From the NCBI GenBank assembly GCA_965214115.1, contig CBDCAU010000010.1, forward strand, positions 75,861 through 139,860: 64,000 bases of DNA, read 5' to 3'. How positions within the stretch are numbered: the first letter of the stretch is position 1; each line of letters begins with the position of its first letter. This DNA is from Owenweeksia sp965214115. GTDB taxonomy: Bacteria > Bacteroidota > Bacteroidia > Flavobacteriales > Schleiferiaceae. This document shows, piece after piece, positions 41,181-48,730 of this stretch. Under the pieces are notes generated by a model. It made no database searches, was not told the origin of the DNA, and worked only from the letters and a program-made list of their open reading frames with translations. The position numbers and the translations under genes are program-made.

Positions 41181-42985
41181 TTCGGCTGCTGCCGGGCAGC
41201 GTGGCCAACCAGATTGCCGCCGGCGAGGTGGTGCAGCGCCCCGCCAGCGCGGTGAAGGAACTCCTCGAAAACAGCATCGACGCGGGCGCGGAAAAAGTCC
41301 AGCTCATCGTGCGCGACGCGGGCAAGCAACTCATCCAAATCATCGACGACGGCAAGGGGATGAGCGAGACCGACGCGCGGATGGCCTTCGAGCGCCACGC
41401 CACTTCTAAAATCGAAAAGGCCGAGGATTTATTTACGATTTTGACCAAGGGTTTTCGCGGGGAGGCGCTGGCCAGCATCGCCGCCGTGGCGCAGGTGGAG
41501 CTGAAATCGAAAACCGAAGGGGAAGAGTTGGGCACCTGCCTCAGAATTGAGGGCAGCAAGCTGGTTTCCCAAGACTATTGCAACACGCCGCGCGGTACGC
41601 AAATCGAGGTCAAAAATCTGTTTTATAATATTCCGGCGCGGCGCAACTTCCTGAAATCCAACAATGTGGAGCTGCGCCATATTATTGATGAATTTGAACG
41701 GGTGGCGCTGGCACACGAAAACGTGGCCTTTAAAATGACCAGCAACGGCGCCGAACTTTTTGACCTGCCGCCCGCCCCGCGCCGCCAAAGAATCGTCAAT
41801 GTTTTTGGTAGTAAATACAACGAAAAGCTGGTGCCGGTGGACGAGCAAACGCCGATTATGAAGCTGCACGGCTTCGTTGGCAAGCCCGAATTTTCCAAGA
41901 AAACGCGCGGCGAACAGTTCTTTTTTGCGAACAACCGCTACATCCGCAACCACTATTTGCACCGCGCGGTGCTGGGCGCTTTCGAGGGGCTGATCCCCGA
42001 CGGCAGCCACCCCAGCTATTTCCTTTTTATGGAAATCGACCCGCAGAAAATCGACGTGAACATCCACCCAACCAAGACGGAAATCAAGTTTGACGACGAG
42101 CGCGCCATTCATACGATTATCAGAACGGCCGTGAAACACGCGCTGGGGCAGTACAACATCGCGCCCAGCTTGGATTTTGACAGCGACGTGGATTTTGTGC
42201 CCGTCTTGAAAAAAGGCCAAAAAGTGGAAGCGCCCAGCGTGTTGGTCAATCCCGATTTTAATCCATTTGAATTATCAAAAAAACAGCCCGTTTCCAAACA
42301 ATTTTCTTCCAAAGAATTTTCATCAAAAGCATCCCAAAATTGGGAAAAAATTTATGAAAATTTGCCTGAAATTCCTGATGAAAAAAAGGGACAAGAATCG
42401 TTGGAAATCAATGAAGAAAATGCGGGGAAAAGTTTCACACAAATTGGCAAAAAATATATACTGACCGCGCACGGCGAAGGACTCATCGTTATCCACCAAC
42501 AGCGGGCGCACGAGCGGGTGCTGTTTGAAAAAACTTTGCAAAGCATTGAAAACCAAAATATTCCCAGCCAGCAATTGCTTTTTCCGCAAACGGTTTCGTT
42601 TTCACAAAATGATTTTCAAATCTTAAAAAACCGCCTGCCGCTGTTGCGGGAAATCGGTTTTGATTTGGATGAATTTGGTCAGAATGAACTGGTGGTGAAC
42701 GGCGTGCCGCTCTATCTCGATACGAATTTTACCGTGCCTTTTTTGGAGCAACTTTTAGAAGACGAAAAAGACAGTCGGAAAGCGTCTGGCGAGCGTTCGT
42801 ATGAAAAAATCGCCACCGTTTTGGCGCGCGTTTCATCGCTGAAAAGCGGGCAGCCGCTGGGCCAAGCCGAGATGGCGAACTTGGTGGATGAACTATTCGG
42901 ATGCGCCCAACCTTATGTGAGCCTCGGCGGAAAACCGACCGTGGTGAACCTCCGCCTCGACGATTTGGACAAATCTTTTCATTGA
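41168..42985 (+). CDS. mutL: DNA mismatch repair protein MutL
   Basis: 605 aa from the ATG at 41168 (MGDVIRLLPGSVANQIAAGEVVQRPASAVKELLENSIDAG), the canonical beginning. The GHKL ATPase motifs are ELLENSIDAGA, IIDDGKGM, RHATSKI and GFRGEALASIAAV. The middle and C-terminal dimerisation parts are present, with QQRAHERVLFE and the end YVSLGGKPTVVNLRLDDL. I do not see the DQHA(x)2E(x)4E endonuclease motif in full (the sequence is HQQRAHERVLFE), so the nicking activity may be absent or altered. It is directly followed by a rhomboid gene without a gap. Confidence 0.97.
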   Translation: MGDVIRLLPGSVANQIAAGEVVQRPASAVKELLENSIDAGAEKVQLIVRDAGKQLIQIIDDGKGMSETDARMAFERHATSKIEKAEDLFTILTKGFRGEALASIAAVAQVELKSKTEGEELGTCLRIEGSKLVSQDYCNTPRGTQIEVKNLFYNIPARRNFLKSNNVELRHIIDEFERVALAHENVAFKMTSNGAELFDLPPAPRRQRIVNVFGSKYNEKLVPVDEQTPIMKLHGFVGKPEFSKKTRGEQFFFANNRYIRNHYLHRAVLGAFEGLIPDGSHPSYFLFMEIDPQKIDVNIHPTKTEIKFDDERAIHTIIRTAVKHALGQYNIAPSLDFDSDVDFVPVLKKGQKVEAPSVLVNPDFNPFELSKKQPVSKQFSSKEFSSKASQNWEKIYENLPEIPDEKKGQESLEINEENAGKSFTQIGKKYILTAHGEGLIVIHQQRAHERVLFEKTLQSIENQNIPSQQLLFPQTVSFSQNDFQILKNRLPLLREIGFDLDEFGQNELVVNGVPLYLDTNFTVPFLEQLLEDEKDSRKASGERSYEKIATVLARVSSLKSGQPLGQAEMANLVDELFGCAQPYVSLGGKPTVVNLRLDDLDKSFH

Positions 42986-43732
42986 ATGATTCAAGGCCCT
43001 TCGAGTTTCAAACTCCTCCCCGATGTAATTAAAAACCTGTTGATAATCAATGGGTTGTTCTTTTTGGCAACAGTTGTTTTGGCACAGACCGGCATCGCCG
43101 ACTTGATTCATCTTTTGGGTTTGCACTTGCCAAACTCGCCTTCGTTCCAGCCGTATCAAATCATCACGCATATGTTTATGCACGGCGGGTTGATGCATGT
43201 CGCCTTAAATATGTTCGCGCTGTGGATGTTTGGATACACACTGGAAAACGTGTGGGGCAGCAAGCGTTTTTTGATTTATTATTTGATAACCGGATTGGGC
43301 GCGGCCGCTTTGCATTTGGGCATTACTTATTTTGAATATTCACAAATAAAAGACCAGTTGAGCGCTCAAGAATTGAATTTGATTTTTACGCAGGGCGCGG
43401 ATTTAATTGCTCAAAATCAGAATTATACCGACCCCGTTCTCAGAAAAGCAAACGGTTTGCTGAATGGCCCCACCGTTGGTGCTTCGGGCGCAGTTTTCGG
43501 TATTCTTTTGGCCTTTGGGATGATGTTTCCCAATCAATACATTTATCTCTATTTCGCAATTCCTGTAAAAGCAAAGTATTTTGTGATGGGCTATGCCGCT
43601 TTTGAACTTTTTAGAGGAATTCAAAATGACCCAAGTAGCAACGTGGCCCACTTCGCCCACCTCGGCGGGATGCTTTTTGGGTATCTTTTGATTCGGTATT
43701 GGCGGAGTAGTGGGAATGTGCAGCATTATTGA
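42986..43732 (+). CDS. Rhomboid-family intramembrane serine protease
   Basis: 248 aa, starting with no gap after mutL. Six to seven membrane helices are evident. The catalytic Ser is in GASGAVFGILLAFG, the catalytic His in VAHFAHLGGMLFG, and the HGGLMHVALNMFALW segment carries the conserved Asn/His of helix 2. It cleaves membrane protein substrates in the inner membrane. A second rhomboid gene lies 12.4 kb downstream. In many relatives the two genes are adjacent, so this pair marks the ends of an insertion. Confidence 0.95.
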   Translation: MIQGPSSFKLLPDVIKNLLIINGLFFLATVVLAQTGIADLIHLLGLHLPNSPSFQPYQIITHMFMHGGLMHVALNMFALWMFGYTLENVWGSKRFLIYYLITGLGAAALHLGITYFEYSQIKDQLSAQELNLIFTQGADLIAQNQNYTDPVLRKANGLLNGPTVGASGAVFGILLAFGMMFPNQYIYLYFAIPVKAKYFVMGYAAFELFRGIQNDPSSNVAHFAHLGGMLFGYLLIRYWRSSGNVQHY

Positions 43733-43739
43733 GCGTCAA

Positions 43740-43770
43740 GACCTTAAAGGTTTTGAAAACCTTTAAGGTC
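43740..43770. repeat. Perfect 15-bp palindromic element after the first rhomboid gene
   Basis: GACCTTAAAGGTTTT, one G, and the exact reverse complement. Same design as 27474-27506 (AAACCTTGG-type). It lies 7 bp after the rhomboid stop, at the left boundary of the inserted region. Confidence 0.7.
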
Positions 43771-43800
43771 TCCCTGAAAAACCCAAACCTTTCCATTTCC

Positions 43801-43808
43801 TACTTTTG
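43801..43808 (+). promoter_or_regulatory. -7 element before the HicB-like gene
   Basis: TACTTTTG (TAnnTTTG) ends 4 bp before the ATG at 43813. This is too close for a leader, so the transcript is probably leaderless or the start lies elsewhere. Confidence 0.45.
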
Positions 43809-43812
43809 AATT

Positions 43813-43962
43813 ATGGAAAAACAAATCAAACTCCACATCGAAAAGCTGCCGGAGGGTTTTTATTTGGCCACTTCGGATGATGTTCAGGGGTTGGTTGCCC
43901 AAGGCCGAACCATCACGGAAACGCTCGAAATCGCACGGGATGTGGCGAAGAAACTTTATTAA
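43813..43962 (+). CDS. HicB-like small antitoxin domain, orphan
   Basis: 49 aa: residues QIKLHIEKLPEGFYLATSDDVQGLVAQGRTITETLEIARDVAKKL form the partial RNase-H-like strand-strand-helix of HicB/DUF1902 antitoxins. A HicA partner would normally follow. Instead a 23-bp hairpin repeat (43986-44008) and non-coding DNA are found, so the toxin is missing. The ORF is short but its pattern is characteristic. Confidence 0.65.
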   Translation: MEKQIKLHIEKLPEGFYLATSDDVQGLVAQGRTITETLEIARDVAKKLY

Positions 43963-43985
43963 GAATTTAAAGACCTCACCCCCAG

Positions 43986-44008
43986 CCCCTCTCCTTTTGG
44001 GAGAGGGG
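43986..44008. repeat. Hairpin repeat element
   Basis: CCCCTCTCC-TTTTG-GGAGAGGGG, embedded in a CCTCACCCCCAG context that I have seen scattered in many Bacteroidota genomes. Similar C/G blocks occur at 63200-63370. Confidence 0.6.
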
Positions 44009-44090
44009 TGCTACACGTGAATTTCTTGTGAAAAATAACAATCTCAAAAAGCCACGAATTAATTCTAATTTTTTACCGCAAGATTGAGCG

Positions 44091-44765
44091 ATGATTGATT
44101 CGGTTTCCTTTTGGATTAATGCCCTTTTTATCGCCACCACTTGCCTCTGCATTCTCATATTTCATTATATAAACAACCGACCGAAAAAACTCACGCTTTT
44201 CATCATCGGTTGGAGCGTGATTCATTCCGTTTTAGCCTATATTGGATTTTATCAAAATACGGATACAATACCGCCGCGCTTTGGCTTGGTGTTGATTCCC
44301 GCCACTTTGCTGATTATTTATGGTTTATTGAAAAAACAGCGGCAATGGATTCTACAAAACCGCAACCTAAAAACCAGCCCGTTTTTGCATATCGTTCGGA
44401 TTCCTGTGGAAATCGTTCTCTATTATCTTTTTCTCCATAAAACAATACCTGAATTGATGACTTTCGCGGGTCGGAATTTCGATATATTGGCGGGAATTAC
44501 TGCCCCCATTTTCGATTTCCTTTTTATCAAAAATATTATATCAAAAAATGTGATGATTTTTTGGAATATTATTTCACTTTGCTTGGTGCTTTTTATTTTG
44601 ATAAATGGCATACTTTCCGCCGAGCTCCCTTTCCAGCAATTCGCCTTCGACCAGCCGAACCGCGCCATTGCATTTTTCCCTTACATTTTGCTACCCGCCA
44701 CGGTGGTGCCGCTGGTGGTTTATACGCATTTGACGGATATTTATAAATTGGGAAAGGGCGGCTGA
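44091..44765 (+). CDS. Multi-pass membrane protein of unknown function
   Basis: 224 aa with about seven hydrophobic helices and few polar residues outside the loops (KKQRQWILQNRNLKTSPFLH, FDQPNRAIAFF). I do not recognise the family. The last 34 codons have a second, diverged copy at 45942-46046, on the far side of a repeat and transposase cluster. So this gene once had a tandem paralogue, or was itself duplicated before the insertion. The C-terminus YTHLTDIYKLGKGG differs from the copy only after the shared core. Confidence 0.75.
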   Translation: MIDSVSFWINALFIATTCLCILIFHYINNRPKKLTLFIIGWSVIHSVLAYIGFYQNTDTIPPRFGLVLIPATLLIIYGLLKKQRQWILQNRNLKTSPFLHIVRIPVEIVLYYLFLHKTIPELMTFAGRNFDILAGITAPIFDFLFIKNIISKNVMIFWNIISLCLVLFILINGILSAELPFQQFAFDQPNRAIAFFPYILLPATVVPLVVYTHLTDIYKLGKGG

Positions 44766-44784
44766 ATTTAACTTTCCTTTACGC

Positions 44785-45300
44785 TGCCCCTTTGGGGCGC
44801 AACATTACTGCGATGCGATTCGGATTCCCAGGGCGCTGCCCTGGGCTAAGGTATGTTCGGCCTTTGGCCGGTTTCACAGCGCTTTTTCATCGGCAATTTG
44901 GCCGCGAAAATTTTCAGGAAAATCCGATAATTTACAATTTTCCCGAATCGCCCCAAAGGGGCAAAATACCATAGCCCAGGGCATCGCCCTGGGTAAAATA
45001 CGAGGCGGCGGTCGGCGGCCTGAAAGGCCAACATACTTATGAATTATATTGCCCCTTTGGGGCGCAGCGGCGACGGGCATTGTGTACCCAGGGCGCTGCC
45101 CTGGGCTAAGGTATATTCGGCCTTTGGCCGGCTTCTCCCCATCTTCAAATCGCTCTACTTCACGGAAAAATTTCTGGAAAAAACAAAATGTCAAAATTTG
45201 CAATGTCGCCCCAAAGGGGCAGCCTACCTTAGCACAGGGCATCGCCTTGGGAACGCGTCAGCACCCGCGTCCCCAGCGGGCCAACGGCCCAATATAAATC
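44785..45300. repeat. Cluster of REP-like palindromic modules (copies A-D)
   Basis: Each copy is built from three perfect or near-perfect palindromes with 3-5-nt loops: GCCCC-TTT-GGGGC, CCCAGGGC-GCT-GCCCTGGG (or ATC/GAT loop) and CGGCC-TTT-GGCCG. Copy A: 44786-44870. Copy B, partly inverted: 44949-45029. Copy C: 45051-45130. Copy D, inverted and degraded: 45208-45290. A and C share further sequence, including GGGCTAAGGTAT. No gene is present in this stretch. A fifth copy (45864-45941) lies on the other side of the transposase. Confidence 0.85.
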
Positions 45301-45333
45301 CCACAAAATCCTAATTCAAATTCTTCCAATCAT

Positions 45334-45786
45334 TCAATCCCACACATATCTTTCATCCCAATCCAAACCGTGATTTCTCAAAAACCGCCGAAACTCATCT
45401 TGAAATGTTTCTGTCTTGTGATGCTCTTTTTGGTTCGCGATGTATTGTTCAACCGATGCCTTTTTCGATGGACTCACCGAAAAAATCCCATATCCTGATT
45501 GCCACGCAAATTTCTGATAACCAACCCCTTTCGATTTTATCCAACGGCTGCTGTTACGTTTTATGTTTTCCACCAATTTGGCTTGTGTAACCGTCCGCGG
45601 CAAAGTGGAAAGCAAATGCACGTGGTCGGCCACGCCATTGATAAGTAAGGGAATCCCCCCGTCGCGTTTTATTGAATCAGCCATATAGGCGAACAGTTCC
45701 GGTTCAATCTCGGGCCGGATGAAAGGTTGGCGATTTTTCGTGCTGAAAATGGTGTGGATGATGACTTGGGAATGGGATTGGGGCAT
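45334..45786 (-). CDS. IS200-like/REP-associated (Y1) tyrosine transposase
   Basis: 150 aa, a single Transposase_17 (Y1_Tnp) domain. The HUH motif is DHVHLLSTLP (about residues 53-62), and the catalytic-Tyr helix is in SVEQYIANQKEHHKTETF (about residues 112-129). QSGYGIFSVS and the end HGLDWDERYVW are typical. It cuts and joins single-stranded DNA at hairpins. Palindromic modules on both sides (44785-45300 and 45864-45941) make it a RAYT-like enzyme with its own repeats rather than an ordinary IS200. Terminal left/right-end hairpins of a classical insertion sequence cannot be distinguished by eye. Confidence 0.85.
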   Translation of the reverse strand: MPQSHSQVIIHTIFSTKNRQPFIRPEIEPELFAYMADSIKRDGGIPLLINGVADHVHLLSTLPRTVTQAKLVENIKRNSSRWIKSKGVGYQKFAWQSGYGIFSVSPSKKASVEQYIANQKEHHKTETFQDEFRRFLRNHGLDWDERYVWD

Positions 45787-45863
45787 TTTATTTTTTTTTC
45801 AAAAATATCAAACCGTGTTTTTAATCAAAGGATCACAAGGGTAAAGTTTATGAAAATTATATT

Positions 45864-45941
45864 GCCCCTTTGGGGCGAAAACGAATTGTGCTATAATTCC
45901 CAGGGCGATGCCCTGGGCTAAGATATGTTTGGCCTTTGGCC
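45864..45941. repeat. REP-like module, copy E
   Basis: GCCCC-TTT-GGGGC (45864-45876), CCCAGGGC-GAT-GCCCTGGG (45899-45917), GGCC-TTT-GGCC (45931-45941), in the same order and spacing as copies A and C. Its end at 45941 touches the first codon of homology of the gene fragment at 45942. Confidence 0.85.
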
Positions 45942-46046
45942 TGTTTCCCTTTCATTTTATTGTCCGCCACGGTGGTGCCGCTGGTGGTTTATACGCATCT
46001 TTCAGATATTTATGCGCTGCAAAACCAAGATACTGAGCTTGGTTGA
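45942..46046 (+). pseudogene. C-terminal fragment of a paralogue of the 44091 membrane protein
   Basis: The frame reads CFPFILLSATVVPLVVYTHLSDIYALQNQDTELG and a stop. The intact gene ends FFPYILLPATVVPLVVYTHLTDIYKLGKGG. 22 of the first 26 residues agree, after which the tails differ. There is no start codon and no upstream coding sequence: the REP-like copy E abuts directly. The rest of the gene was lost. Confidence 0.8.
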
Positions 46047-46111
46047 AGGTTTTTTGAAAGAACTTTGCACCTTTAGTAAAAGGCTTTCCAGTTGTATCCG
46101 ACGAATCAAAA

Positions 46112-47476
46112 ATGGCAAACTTGCAAACTTCCGCACCTATCGATTTTCAGAAAGCCAATGGGCGCCACTCCCTGCATTTCTTGAAAAATGCGGCGGAATT
46201 TACGGCCACAGTTGGCCTGCGTCTCGGCGATTTTTATCAGATAAAATTGCCGGGCTACACCATCTACGTCATCACGGCGCCGGACATCATACGGCAAACA
46301 ATGGTCACCCACGGCGACCGCTACGAAAAAGGAAAAATCTACTGGAAGCATTTGCACAAAACCTTGGGACCGGCACTGGGCACTCTGGAAGGCGAGCAAT
46401 GGCAATTCTTGCGGCAGCTCCATTCGCCTTACTTTTCAAAATCCGCTATTCAAAATTACCTGCCGGTGGCCAGCCAAATCTTGAATGAAAACATTGAACG
46501 CTGGCGGCGCGCCCCGCTGGAAACGGACTTGGTGGAGCTTTTGGCACAACTCAATACAGAAAGCATTTTGAAGACCGTGTTCGGCAGCTCGGCCGAGGGC
46601 AACGCGGCCGAAATAGCCCACGCCATCGACCAAGGGGAGGATACCTTGGCTTGGCTCAGCAAATATCCTTGGCGGCCTTTTTTGGCGCATTTCAATGGCA
46701 AAAATTTGCAGAAACAACGACACCTTACATTTTTTCAAAGTTTTGCGAAAAGCGCCGTAGAAAAACGGAGAAACCATCCGCAAAAAGAGTTGGACACTTT
46801 ACTGGACAAGCTCATCAAACACTACCAAAACCAAGGGGAAATTTCCGAAGAAGACCTGCAAATCATCCGCAACGAGTTCATCGTGTATCTGGGCGCGGGC
46901 ACGGAAACAATGGCGGTGAGCGAGGCCTACACGCTTTATTTACTGACCAAAAACCCAACGGTTTTTCAACAAATAAAACAGGAAATAAACGAAGCGGCGC
47001 GGGGGGAAACCATCACCGAAAAACATTTGCCGCAACTGAAACTGACCGAAGCGGCGGTAATGGAATCGATGCGCCTGCAACCTTCCAGCTATGCCCTGCT
47101 GCGCGACTGTGTGAAGCCCGACGAAATCCGCGGCCAGCCCATCCGCCAGGGCGACAGCATTTTCATCAGCCTCTATGCGCTGCACCGAAACCCGCGCCTG
47201 TGGGAAAACCCGCTGCAATTTGACCCCAGCCGATTTCTAAATGAAAATGAAATCCCGAAATACCACTATTTACCCTTCGGCGCGGGCCGCCACCACTGCA
47301 TCGGCAGCTATTTGGCCCTCCCGCAGATGACGATGACCGTGGCCGCGTTTATCCAAAATTTTGACATCCAATTTTATAAAACTGGCCCGTTGCAAGTGCG
47401 CTCAGTTAGCACTTTAAAACCCAAAGGCGGTTTAAAAGCCCGCCTTGTTCCCAAAAATCAAGGCCTGAAATCATAA
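46112..47476 (+). CDS. Cytochrome P450
   Basis: 454 aa, full length and without a membrane anchor, so a soluble bacterial-type P450. The I-helix oxygen-activation motif is GAGTETM (about residues 261-267), the K-helix ExxR is in AAVMESMRLQPS, and the haem loop FGAGRHHCIGSYLA has its ligand Cys at about residue 396. It hydroxylates or epoxidises an unknown substrate, and would need a ferredoxin or flavodoxin reductase from elsewhere, since none is adjacent. The beginning resembles fatty-acid or lipid hydroxylases, but this is weak. It is the first enzyme of the presumed biosynthetic cluster and converges on a GNAT gene with a 19-bp overlap. Confidence 0.95.
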   Translation: MANLQTSAPIDFQKANGRHSLHFLKNAAEFTATVGLRLGDFYQIKLPGYTIYVITAPDIIRQTMVTHGDRYEKGKIYWKHLHKTLGPALGTLEGEQWQFLRQLHSPYFSKSAIQNYLPVASQILNENIERWRRAPLETDLVELLAQLNTESILKTVFGSSAEGNAAEIAHAIDQGEDTLAWLSKYPWRPFLAHFNGKNLQKQRHLTFFQSFAKSAVEKRRNHPQKELDTLLDKLIKHYQNQGEISEEDLQIIRNEFIVYLGAGTETMAVSEAYTLYLLTKNPTVFQQIKQEINEAARGETITEKHLPQLKLTEAAVMESMRLQPSSYALLRDCVKPDEIRGQPIRQGDSIFISLYALHRNPRLWENPLQFDPSRFLNENEIPKYHYLPFGAGRHHCIGSYLALPQMTMTVAAFIQNFDIQFYKTGPLQVRSVSTLKPKGGLKARLVPKNQGLKS

Positions 47477-48591
47477 GAAAAAAGCGTGTATTCCTTTTGG
47501 ATTTTCGCGCCCATTTCTTGTAAAGTTTTTTCCACTGAACGGTTGCCGCGCATCACCCACGCGATTTCGCCCCCGTGGTAGCCCAGCGCAAAAATGTTTT
47601 CAGCTATTTGTTGGAAAAGAGCCGCGTGAATGCCCAGCCGCCGCGCTTCGGGCAGGATTCCCATTATCATCACGCGCACGGTTTTTAGTTTTGAAATGCC
47701 CAGTTTCCATCCCAGCAAGCGGAAAAGGCGCGCACTTTCGCGGGTGGTTTTGGACAAGAGTTCGTTCAGATTGGGCACCGCCAAAACAAAACCAACGGGG
47801 CGGCCGCGCCACTCCGCCACCAGCGCCATTTCCGCTTTGAGCAAATGTTTCAAGTCCGCCGCCAAAAAGCGGAATTCCTCCCAACTGGGTTTTTGGAAGC
47901 CCCAGTGCGTGGCAAAACTTTCCGAATACAATTGGTGAAAAAGCCGCAATTCTTGTTCAAAATTCCCAATGTCGGCAGGACGTATTTTTAGCTTGGTATT
48001 TTTCGTAATACGCTGGTTTACAGATTTTAAAAACTGGGATGGTCGGTAGCTTTCTTTCCAAAGTTCCCACGTTTGAAATGTTTTTTCTTCGGCAAAACCG
48101 GCCTCTTTGAAAAAACGCTCGTAGTAGGGCGGGTTCCAATTCATCAAAAAAGAATTGGTGGAATCAAAGCCCGCTGTTTGGATGCCCAAATCGTGGTGGA
48201 GGTTGGGGTTGAGCGGCCCGTAGATTTTTTTTATCCCCCGTTTTTCGGCTTGCGCCAAAATTTGCTTTGCGCAAAATGCACCCGCTTCTTCGCGGAAATC
48301 GGCCCAGCCAAAACTGCCCGCCGCTGGCTGCCCCGCCCACTGGCCCGGCCCAAAAAGGGCGAAGCGGCCCACGGTTTTGCCTTTCTTTTTTATAAGGAAA
48401 AAATGGTGCGGCGTTTCTTTTAGAAAAGGATTTTTGCGTGGGTCAATGGTTTGGCGGTGAAGCATTTGCAGGCTGGGAATCCAATGGGGAAGATCCCGCG
48501 ACAGCGCCGATGGAAAATGGGCAAAAGCACGAAGGTGGCTTTTGCGGGTTATTTCCAGTTTTTCCAGTTCCAAATTTTCGTCCGGTAGCAT
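47458..48591 (-). CDS. GNAT-family N-acetyltransferase-like protein (YghO-like)
   Basis: 377 aa from the ATG at 48591, placed at MLPDENLELEKLEI because the upstream codons look unrelated. The C-terminal half has the acetyl-CoA-binding fold: ALVAEWRGRPVGFVLAVPNLNELL, VRVMIMGILPEARRLGIHAALFQQI and IAWVMRGNRSVEKTLQEMGA. The N-terminal half is a second, degenerate GNAT-like unit (HFFLIKKKGKTVGRFALFGPG). Two-domain members act on amines or amino groups. It is the only gene of the cluster on the minus strand. Confidence 0.8.
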   Translation of the reverse strand: MLPDENLELEKLEITRKSHLRAFAHFPSALSRDLPHWIPSLQMLHRQTIDPRKNPFLKETPHHFFLIKKKGKTVGRFALFGPGQWAGQPAAGSFGWADFREEAGAFCAKQILAQAEKRGIKKIYGPLNPNLHHDLGIQTAGFDSTNSFLMNWNPPYYERFFKEAGFAEEKTFQTWELWKESYRPSQFLKSVNQRITKNTKLKIRPADIGNFEQELRLFHQLYSESFATHWGFQKPSWEEFRFLAADLKHLLKAEMALVAEWRGRPVGFVLAVPNLNELLSKTTRESARLFRLLGWKLGISKLKTVRVMIMGILPEARRLGIHAALFQQIAENIFALGYHGGEIAWVMRGNRSVEKTLQEMGAKIQKEYTLFSYDFRP

Positions 48592-48730
48592 ATTGCAAAT
48601 CAACCGTTTAAAAACGAAATAATGGAAAGTATTGAGATTCAGCACCAAAAAAAACCACGATTATTGAAAATCGCCAAAGGGTTTGGCTTGAATTCCCTTA
48701 TTTTCGTGTATTAAAATTTTCAATGTTTTT

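Noticed and set aside
45925..46488. 187-codon frame overlapping the P450 start
   Set aside because: Different frame from both the gene fragment and P450; it is produced by the repeat and the P450 sequence.
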